Positions 57,507 through 64,000 of a stretch of 64,000 nt of DNA are shown here, piece after piece (the stretch's first letter is position 1; every line of letters begins with the position of its first letter). The notes beneath the pieces are model-generated. The model had not been told where the DNA came from. It saw only the letters and a program-made list of their open reading frames with translations, and did not search any database. The DNA comes from Streptomyces rishiriensis (GTDB taxonomy: Bacteria > Actinomycetota > Actinomycetes > Streptomycetales > Streptomycetaceae). Position numbers and translations under genes: made by a program. The DNA lies in contig NZ_JAUSWV010000002.1 in the NCBI RefSeq assembly GCF_030815485.1, forward strand, positions 1 through 64,000, written 5' to 3'.

Positions 57507-58034
57507 TCAGGTGACGGCGGGACCGCTCTGCGGGCGGTTGCTCTTCCGAGTCCCGCTTCTTGTGCCGGTGCCGGCCTCGCTGGGCAGCTCGGCCAGCAGC
57601 CGCGCCGCCTCGTCGGCGACCGCGTCGTCGGCGACGACGTCGTACCTGCTGGGCTGCATGAAGCTCACCGAGGCGAAGTCGCGGCGGCCTTGCTGGGCCG
57701 CGTGCGCCAGCAGGCCGAGCAGTGCGCCGACGAGTGCTCCGAAAACCAGCCCGTACAGGGCGAGGAGCAGTCCCGACACGACCGGGTCCAGCCAGTTCAG
57801 CAGCCCGAAGATCCACCCGATCAGTGCACCGGGCAGGGCGCCGCTCGCCGCGCCGTGCAGTGCGGCCTCGCCATGGCCCATGCGGCCGGTCACCTGCTCG
57901 ACCAGGCGCACGTCCTGCCCGATGATGGCCGTCCGCTCGACGGGAAACCCCTGATCGGAAAGGTGATCGACGGCGCGTTCCGCCTCTTGGTAGGTCGTGT
58001 ACGAGGCGATGGTCCTGCGGGTCTGCTCGTTCAT
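57507..58034 (-). CDS. General stress protein with glycine-zipper membrane segment
   Basis: A 175-residue protein. The N-terminal IASYTTYQEAERAVDHLSDQ and FPVERTAIIGQDVRLVEQVT match the YflT/GSP17M-like general stress domain; then GAASGALPGALIGWIFGLL and VSGLLLALYGLVFGALVGAL form a glycine-zipper hairpin that should insert into membrane. The acidic C-terminal tail is disordered. Function unknown, often induced by SigB-type factors. It lies 69 bp upstream of dnaK and may be co-transcribed with it. Confidence 0.85.
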   Translation of the reverse strand: MNEQTRRTIASYTTYQEAERAVDHLSDQGFPVERTAIIGQDVRLVEQVTGRMGHGEAALHGAASGALPGALIGWIFGLLNWLDPVVSGLLLALYGLVFGALVGALLGLLAHAAQQGRRDFASVSFMQPSRYDVVADDAVADEAARLLAELPSEAGTGTRSGTRKSNRPQSGPAVT

Positions 58035-58294
58035 CGGCCAGTCCTTCCTGCCACGGCTGCCGGTGCGCCCGGCGATCCCTGACACGCCCAGAGTGGCAAG
58101 AGAGCAGCGCGCTCCGCCTGCACCCGACAGGTCAGAAATCAACACAATCGGTCGGTCCACGGGAGTAGGGCTAAAATTCGGACAAGTCGCATGGCCTTGC
58201 CCAGGCCGGGTACTCAGGGCTGACCCAGGCGTGGATCCCGCTCTCTCGATCGTCTCCGATGACCGGAAGAGAGAGACCGGAAGGGAACGGAGTG

Positions 58295-60052
58295 ATGGCC
58301 TGCCATCCGTCACAGAGACCTCCCCCTCACGTCCCCGAGCAAGATGTGACCCGCCACCCGGGCAACCTTGCGGGCACCGAACGGCAGGACCCCCGTCCGC
58401 TCGCGGCGCTGGACCCACACGGGCTGCTGGCGCTGTCGGGCACCCTGTTCACCTGCACGCAGCAGAGTGAGATCGTGCGGTTGGCCATGCGGCACGTCAG
58501 TGCTCTCGGGCCCTACCACGCCCAGGCCGGATACCTCGCGACGGACGACGGCCTGTCCCGCGTCCCCGGCGACGACGCGGGAGCGCCAACGGTCGACGAA
58601 AGCCTGGAAGAACTGGGCGAGGCTGACGGCTCCGTATCCCTTCCGGACTGGTCCTGGAACTGGGCGTTCGGCTTGCGCGGGGTCGGCGGTCTGCTCGGCT
58701 ACATCGTGGTCTCCTCCCACTCCGGGCCCGATGAGCAGGGGCACGTCCTCCTCTCGACCCTTGTGGGGCTCACATCGGCGGCCATGTCACTGACGGTCAC
58801 GCGCGCCGCGCACCACGACAACGCCGCCGAACTGAGCCGACTCCGCACCGAACGGGACACAGCCCTGCGGCAGTTGGACACCATGCGCTCCAAGCTGAAC
58901 CTGCAGAAGACGGTGCACGAGACCCTCGCCCGTGTCGCTGCCCGGGGCGGCGGCGAGGACGCCATCACCCAGGCGCTGTACGAGCTCACCGGGCTGTCGG
59001 CGCTCATCGAGGACCGGTTCGGCAACCTGAGATCCTGGGCCGGTCCCGATCGGCCCGATCCCTATCCGGTGCGGTCCACGACCTACCAGGCAGAGATGCT
59101 GCGGCAGGTCGGGCGCGAGGCGAGCCCCGTCAGGGTCAAGGACCGGCTGATCGCCCTGGCCCGGCCGCGCGGCGACCTCCTCGGCGTACTTGCCCTCGAG
59201 GACCCCGAGGCGACGGCCAACGAGCACACCATGTTCGCCTTGGATCACGCCCAGTGGTCGCTCGCCCAGGAGCTCATGCACATGCGCGACATCACCGAGG
59301 TGGAACTGCGGCTTCGCCGCCAGCTGATCGACGACCTGCTGGAGGGCACTGACGAGGCGAGCGCCTACGCCCGGGCCGAAGCCGTCGGCCACGACCTGCA
59401 ACGTACCCACTACGTGGTCGTGGTGCACTGGCCGGGCAACGCCCCCGACGACTCCTTCACCCGTGCCGTCGAGCGAGCGACGGGCACCACGGCGATCCGT
59501 CCACTGATCACCCGTCGCGGCGACCGGGTGGTTCTGCTGACCGAAGCAAGGCCCGACGACGATGCCGTGCACGCGGCGCTGGCCCAAGAGCTGGGGACGC
59601 CCGACGGAGCGATCGGGGTGAGCACCCGCTGCGACTCTCCGGACGGCGTTCCCCGCTGCTATGAGGAGGCACAGCGGGCCCTGGAGGTGCGGCAGAACTC
59701 CCGCCAGCGCAGTGGGACGACGTTCTTCGACGACCTCGGGCTGTACCGGATCCTGGGGCCCGGCAACGATCTCCGGGAGCTCGAAGGCTTCGTGCGAGAG
59801 TGGCTCGGCCGGCTGATCGACTACGACACAGGGCATGACACGGAGCTGGTGGAGACGCTCTCGCGCTACTTCGACTGCGGAGGCAACTACGACGACGCGG
59901 CTGCCGCGCTGACGGTCCACCGCAGCACCCTGCGCTACCGGCTGCAGCGCATTCGTGAGATCAGCGACCGCGACCTGGGGGATGTGGACACGCGGCTCAA
60001 TCTGCAGGTGGCAACGCGCATCTGGAGGATCATCCTGGGTGGGCGGCAGTGA
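58295..60052 (+). CDS. PucR family transcriptional regulator
   Basis: A 585-residue regulator. The first ~200 residues are a GAF-like sensory domain, followed by a coiled linker (LSRLRTERDTALRQLDTMRS) and second sensory part. The C-terminus is the PucR helix-turn-helix: LVETLSRYFDCGGNYDDAAA then TVHRSTLRYRLQRIREISD. The GGAAGGGAACGGAG upstream favours the ATG at 58295 or the GTG three bases before; an ATG at 58259 is possible. It is divergent from the stress-protein/dnaK unit and is the obvious candidate to regulate it. Confidence 0.88.
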   Translation: MACHPSQRPPPHVPEQDVTRHPGNLAGTERQDPRPLAALDPHGLLALSGTLFTCTQQSEIVRLAMRHVSALGPYHAQAGYLATDDGLSRVPGDDAGAPTVDESLEELGEADGSVSLPDWSWNWAFGLRGVGGLLGYIVVSSHSGPDEQGHVLLSTLVGLTSAAMSLTVTRAAHHDNAAELSRLRTERDTALRQLDTMRSKLNLQKTVHETLARVAARGGGEDAITQALYELTGLSALIEDRFGNLRSWAGPDRPDPYPVRSTTYQAEMLRQVGREASPVRVKDRLIALARPRGDLLGVLALEDPEATANEHTMFALDHAQWSLAQELMHMRDITEVELRLRRQLIDDLLEGTDEASAYARAEAVGHDLQRTHYVVVVHWPGNAPDDSFTRAVERATGTTAIRPLITRRGDRVVLLTEARPDDDAVHAALAQELGTPDGAIGVSTRCDSPDGVPRCYEEAQRALEVRQNSRQRSGTTFFDDLGLYRILGPGNDLRELEGFVREWLGRLIDYDTGHDTELVETLSRYFDCGGNYDDAAAALTVHRSTLRYRLQRIREISDRDLGDVDTRLNLQVATRIWRIILGGRQ

Positions 60053-60685
60053 CGCCGACATGGTGACGAGTACCTGCTCGGCGATGACCGTGGCGGCACG
60101 ACAGGCAGCCGCGTCGGGTGACCGCCGACCCCTTGCACTCGCCTTTTGACGGAGCGACAGAGCGAGTTGGCATAGGCGTCCAGCCGGCGGCCACGGGCGT
60201 CCTGGAAAACCTCCTCGGCATCCAGACGCGCCTTGTGGGCGACAATGTCGCCGTCAAGCCGGTCGAGAACGATCTGGGCACGGGCGAGGGCGTAGCGTTC
60301 CCAGCCGGGCATCCCGGCCCCGCGAACTCGGTGGGCGTGACGAGGTCGAGCGCGGCGGGGAAGCCGACCGCGCCAGCAGACACAGCACTCTGACGACCAT
60401 CCGTAGACCGGAGCCGGCGTCCCCTGCCGTGGCGGAAGCCGTCGGCACTTGTGCTCGGAGGCCTATCGCGCTCACCGCTTTTCCTCCCGCCGGGAGCAGG
60501 CGGGGTGTGGCCCACATCCGGAGCATAGAAATGCCGGAAATATTAGATATTGCTCGGCCTCGGCTGAGCCGCATGCACCATGACGCGCATCAGCCCGTCA
60601 CCCCCACACCCACGACGCAGCCTGCGGTGGCTGTCTCAAGAGCTCCGCCAGGGAGCTGCACAGGCACAGCAAGAAGGGACGGCTC
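60053..60685. other. Intergenic, with a possible decayed minus-strand gene
   Basis: On the minus strand two frames look gene-like in series: FPAALDLVTPTEFAGPG (~60355-60307), then MPGWERYALARAQIVLDRLD with GDIVAHKARLDAEEVFQDAR. I recognise no family, and the frame break near 60310 suggests decay. The AT-rich patch ATATTAGATATT at about 60540-60551 could be the promoter for the DUF2267 gene downstream. Confidence 0.35.
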
Positions 60686-61063
60686 ATGGACTACAACACT
60701 TTCCTCGACACCATCACCCGGCGCGCCCCCGTCCCCCCGGAGAAGGCGGAGCCCGTCACTCGTGCCACCCTGGAAACCCTGGCTGAGCGGCTCACCAGGG
60801 GTGAGGCGGAGGACCTCGCGTCCGAACTGCCCAAGCCGCTGCAGGAGCCCCTGGTCTCTCCCACTCCGGAGGCCGAGCCCTTCGGACTCGACGAATTCAT
60901 CAATCGGGTGAGCAGGCGAGCAGGGGTGAGCCCGGACGAGGCCCGCGAGGGCGTACGGGCCGAGCTGAGCACCCTGAAGGACGCGGTCAGTGACGGCGAG
61001 TTCCGCCACGTGATGTCCCAGCTGCCCCGGGACTTCGAGGCTCTCGTCGGCGCCTCGGGCTAG
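60686..61063 (+). CDS. DUF2267 protein (second copy)
   Basis: A 125-residue DUF2267 protein. MDYNTFLDTITRRAPVPPEK, the RLTRGEAEDLASELPKPLQE motif and the second-half SDGEFRHVMSQLPRDFEALV match the family and the copy at 46977. AAGGGACGG precedes the ATG. The debranching-enzyme gene follows by 8 bp, so it heads a glycan-related operon. Function unknown. Confidence 0.85.
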   Translation: MDYNTFLDTITRRAPVPPEKAEPVTRATLETLAERLTRGEAEDLASELPKPLQEPLVSPTPEAEPFGLDEFINRVSRRAGVSPDEAREGVRAELSTLKDAVSDGEFRHVMSQLPRDFEALVGASG

Positions 61064-61071
61064 GAGGAGCC

Positions 61072-63255
61072 ATGACCGACGAGGTCGGCACCATCATCGA
61101 GGAGACGGAACCGGCCGTGCTCACGGCGGCCACCGTCACACTGGTCGAGGGGCCGACGTTCTGCGTCTCGGGCACCTCGGGCGACATGGAGGCCGAGGTG
61201 CCGCAGGGGCTGTTCTTCCGCGACATGCGGGTCATCTCCGACTGGCAGGTCCGAGTGGACGGCCACCGGCCGCACCACCTCACCGTGCTCTCCCAGGACC
61301 CCTACAGCACGACGTTCGTCTCCCGCGTCCCGCCACACGGCTCGCAGAGCGAACTCCTGCTGGAACGTCGGCGCTACGTCGGCGAGGGGATGCGCGAGGA
61401 CCTCCGGTTGCGCAACCTCAGTACGCGTCCGATGACGGTGCCGCTCACACTGGATGTGGGCGCCGACTTCGCCGATGTGTTCGCGGTCAAGGAGAACCGC
61501 GTACGCCTGGTGGGCGAGGTCACGGCCACGCCCACCGGCGAGGCTCTGGAACTCGTGTTGCACTCGGGTGATTCCCTGCGCGGAGTGCGGGTGGAGAGCA
61601 GCGATGCCACCGCGCGGCCGGACGGGCTGGATTTCCTCGCCGAGCTGCCGGCGCGTGGCGAGTGGTGCACCACCGTCCTGGTCCGCCCCAGCGTCGAGGG
61701 CGAGGAGGCCGGCAGCGTCTTCCGTCCGGGGGCGGAGCCCGGCGAGTCCGAGCCGGCGCGCCGCCTGCGTGCCTGGCGCGAGAGCGCCCCGCGCATCACC
61801 GACATCGAGGACCCGGAACTGCACAAGACGCTGCGGCGGAGCCTGGAGGACCTGGGCGCGCTGCGCATCTTCGACCCACGGCACCCCGAGCACACGGCGA
61901 TCGCCGCAGGGGCCCCGTGGTTCATGGCCCTGTTCGGCCGCGACTCGCTGCTGTCCTCGTACATGGCACTGCCGCTGGACCAAACCCTGGCCCTGGGCAC
62001 CCTGCAGACCCTGGCCCGCGACCAGGGCCGCAAGACCGACCCGGACACCGAGGAAGAGTCCGGGCGCATCCTGCACGAAACCCGGTTCGGACTGGACTTC
62101 CCGCTGGCCCGCGGCGGCGGCAGCGTCTACTACGGCACTGCCGACGCCACCCCGTTGTTCGTGATCGTTCTGGGGGAGCTCAGCCGGTGGGGCATCGCGC
62201 CCGATGCGGTCGAGGAGCTGCTGCCGCATGCCGACCGGGCGCTGCAGTGGATCGAGGAGTACGGCGACCGGGACGGCGACGGCTTCGTGGAGTACCAGCG
62301 GATGACCGGCAACGGCCTGCTCAACCAGGGGTGGAAGGACTCCTACGACGGCGTCAACTTCGCCGACGGCAGTCTGGCCGAACCGCCGATCGCCCTGTGC
62401 GAGGTGCAGAGCTACGTCTACGCGGCCTACGTTGTGCGCTCGCACTTCGCCCACGAGGCGGGCGACCAGAAGGCGGTCGAGCACTGGACGCAGCGCGCGG
62501 ACGCGCTGAAGGAGGCCTTCAACGAGCAGTTCTGGCTGCCTGAACGCGGGTGGTACGCGGTCGGCCTCGACCGGGACAAACGCCCGATCGACGCCCTGGC
62601 CTCCAACATGGGCCACTGCCTTTGGACCGGGATCGCCGACCGCGACAAGGCCGAGCACGTGGCAGAGCGGCTGCTGTCACCGGAGATGTTCACCGGCTGG
62701 GGCGTACGCACCCTGGCGTCCACGATGGGTGCGTACAACCCCATGAGCTACCACAACGGCTCGGTCTGGCCGCACGACAACGCCCTTGTGGCCACAGGCC
62801 TGATGCGGTACGGCTTCGTGGAACATGCCCAGCGGGTGGCGACCGGCATCCTCGACGCCGCAGAGGCCTTCGGCGGCCGGCTGCCAGAGCTGTTCTGCGG
62901 CTTCGACCGCAGCGACTACGACGCGCCGCTGCCGTATCCCACTTCTTGCTCCCCGCAGGCCTGGGCCGCTGCCACCCCGGTCCAACTGGTACGCGCACTG
63001 CTGCGGATCGACCCCTGGATGTCGCACGGTCAGGTATGGGTCGCCCCGGCCTGGCCGGCCCGCTACGGACGTCTGCGCATCCACAACATCCCGTTGGCCG
63101 GCCGACGCGTCGAACTGGAGGTGGACGGCGAGTCGACCCGCGTCACAGGGCTGCCCGACGAAGTCGAGATCGTGCACCAGCCCCGTCGGCCCCTGCGCGC
63201 GGCACCGAACCACCAACACCGCCAAACCCCTGCCCCGTTGCCGGCAGGAGAGTGA
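61072..63255 (+). CDS. Glycogen-debranching-type amylo-alpha-1,6-glucosidase
   Basis: A 727-residue enzyme. The N-terminal ~240 residues are a beta-sandwich (GDE_N_bis-like: FFRDMRVISDWQVRVDGHRP). The catalytic (alpha/alpha)6 domain follows: PWFMALFGRDSLLSSYMALP, DRDGDGFVEYQRM, LNQGWKDSYDGVNFADGSLA (probable catalytic Asp) and YHNGSVWPHDNALVATGL. It should trim alpha-1,6 branches or related glucans, a storage-carbohydrate role. GAGGAGC precedes the ATG. It sits between a DUF2267 gene and a glycosyltransferase in one operon. Confidence 0.9.
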   Translation: MTDEVGTIIEETEPAVLTAATVTLVEGPTFCVSGTSGDMEAEVPQGLFFRDMRVISDWQVRVDGHRPHHLTVLSQDPYSTTFVSRVPPHGSQSELLLERRRYVGEGMREDLRLRNLSTRPMTVPLTLDVGADFADVFAVKENRVRLVGEVTATPTGEALELVLHSGDSLRGVRVESSDATARPDGLDFLAELPARGEWCTTVLVRPSVEGEEAGSVFRPGAEPGESEPARRLRAWRESAPRITDIEDPELHKTLRRSLEDLGALRIFDPRHPEHTAIAAGAPWFMALFGRDSLLSSYMALPLDQTLALGTLQTLARDQGRKTDPDTEEESGRILHETRFGLDFPLARGGGSVYYGTADATPLFVIVLGELSRWGIAPDAVEELLPHADRALQWIEEYGDRDGDGFVEYQRMTGNGLLNQGWKDSYDGVNFADGSLAEPPIALCEVQSYVYAAYVVRSHFAHEAGDQKAVEHWTQRADALKEAFNEQFWLPERGWYAVGLDRDKRPIDALASNMGHCLWTGIADRDKAEHVAERLLSPEMFTGWGVRTLASTMGAYNPMSYHNGSVWPHDNALVATGLMRYGFVEHAQRVATGILDAAEAFGGRLPELFCGFDRSDYDAPLPYPTSCSPQAWAAATPVQLVRALLRIDPWMSHGQVWVAPAWPARYGRLRIHNIPLAGRRVELEVDGESTRVTGLPDEVEIVHQPRRPLRAAPNHQHRQTPAPLPAGE

Positions 63256-63260
63256 ACGAC

Positions 63261-64000
63261 ATGCCCCGCATCCCTCCGCTGAACATCGCGATGATCTCGA
63301 CGCCCTGGTTCGAACTCCCGCCGGCCGGCTACGGAGGGACCGAGGCGATGTGCGCGGCCCTGGTCGACGGGCTCGTCGAATTGGGCCACCAGGTCACCGT
63401 CATCGGCGTGGGACACAACGGCACCCTGGGTCGCTTCGTCGCCACATACGAGACCCCCCAGGGCGACCACCTGGGATCTGTCGGGCCGGAAGTGGTGCAT
63501 GCCGCACGAGCGGCCGGAACTCTGGCCTCTCTTCGTCCCGACGTCATCCACGACCACAGCACCGCGGGCCCCCTCCAGGCACGCCGACGTCGTGCCCCCA
63601 CCGTGGTGACCGCGCATGGACCCGTTTCCGGAGTAACCGGCGAGTACTACCGCGCCCTGGGCGACACGGTGCATCTGGTGGCCATCTCCCGAGCCCAGCA
63701 GGCACAGGCCCCGGACATCTTGTGGTCCGGCCAGATATACAACGCGGTACGTACCGCCGACTACCCGTACCGCCTCCGCAAGGGCCGTCACGCCCTCTTC
63801 CTCGGCCGACTCGCCGCGGACAAGGGAGTCCACCTGGCCATTGACGCAGCCCGCCGGGCGGACATGCCGATCCTCATCGCCGGCGCGTGCAACGACCCGG
63901 CGGAGCGGGCCTACGTCGACGCAGAGGTCCGGCCCCGGCTGGGCGAGGACGCCCGATGGATCGGCGAAGCCGATCACGCCACCAAACTCGGCCTGCTCGC
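63261..64000 (+). CDS. GT4-family glycosyltransferase (3' end outside the window)
   Basis: The ATG at 63261, after GGAGAGTGA, opens a frame of 246 codons that runs off the window end. LNIAMISTPWFELPPAGYGG and TEAMCAALVDGLVELGHQVT are the N-terminal Rossmann half of GT4 enzymes; DVIHDHSTAG, LVAISRAQ and LFLGRLAADKGVHLAIDAAR (start of the nucleotide-sugar domain) follow. About 100-150 more residues are expected. Following a debranching enzyme it may act on alpha-glucan or trehalose-like glycans; the donor is unknown. Confidence 0.9.
   Translation, partial: MPRIPPLNIAMISTPWFELPPAGYGGTEAMCAALVDGLVELGHQVTVIGVGHNGTLGRFVATYETPQGDHLGSVGPEVVHAARAAGTLASLRPDVIHDHSTAGPLQARRRRAPTVVTAHGPVSGVTGEYYRALGDTVHLVAISRAQQAQAPDILWSGQIYNAVRTADYPYRLRKGRHALFLGRLAADKGVHLAIDAARRADMPILIAGACNDPAERAYVDAEVRPRLGEDARWIGEADHATKLGLL

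Overview
The window reads as Streptomyces or a close high-GC actinomycete: G or C dominates third codon positions, GTG and TTG starts are common, and it holds snapalysin, DUF2267, PucR and MmyB-type regulators. No rRNA, tRNA, CRISPR array or intact prophage was seen. At least six decayed transposase or recombinase pieces and many frameshifted remnants suggest an accessory part of the chromosome. Several of the shifts could equally be base-calling errors in GC-rich sequence.

Layout. 1-4.6 kb: the end of a probable carbohydrate-binding protein running into degenerate GC-rich repeats, a very Gly/Ala/Val-rich FAD monooxygenase, and two pseudogenes (a membrane protein and an IS5-type transposase). 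4.7-10.5 kb: a detoxification module (two pirins, DoxX, AhpD-like protein, flavin monooxygenase, MarR regulator) whose five TAGTTGA-N4-TCAACTA type palindromes look like one MarR regulon. 10.6-15.0 kb: SDR/MerR pair, LysE exporter, and a MATE pump divergent from a PadR regulator across an 18-bp-arm palindrome. 15.1-22.1 kb, minus strand: a seven-gene, largely translationally coupled operon encoding DUF2997, a 4Fe-4S radical-SAM activase-like protein, an AAA ATPase, a 91-residue protein, a beta-propeller protein, an Hsp70-like ATPase and a DUF1257 (Ycf35-like) protein. This is the best candidate for a poorly described system. 22.3-33.2 kb: MFS/LysR pair, remnants, snapalysin, a frameshifted NACHT ATPase, VOC protein, small membrane protein and an ECF sigma factor of SigJ type. 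33.3-37.7 kb: two-component system beside a ferric-reductase-like flavocytochrome and an FMN-binding protein. 37.8-43.8 kb: dienelactone-hydrolase-like protein, a broken serine recombinase, and an HTH regulator divergent from three oxidoreductases. 44.0-45.4 kb: Ser/Thr kinase.

46.3-64.0 kb is a stress island: DUF1931 (double histone fold), DUF2267, Hsp20, a coupled minus-strand operon (dnaK, grpE, dnaJ, CbpM/MerR-like, clpB, zinc-ribbon thioredoxin, Zn-UBP, cNMP-domain/TrxR-like flavoprotein), a glycine-zipper stress protein, a PucR regulator, then DUF2267, a debranching-enzyme-like glucosidase and a glycosyltransferase cut by the window end. These genes fit protein folding, redox repair and storage-glycan turnover under stress. 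The two Hsp70 systems (15.6 and 55.5 kb) are distinct; only the second has GrpE and DnaJ partners next to it.
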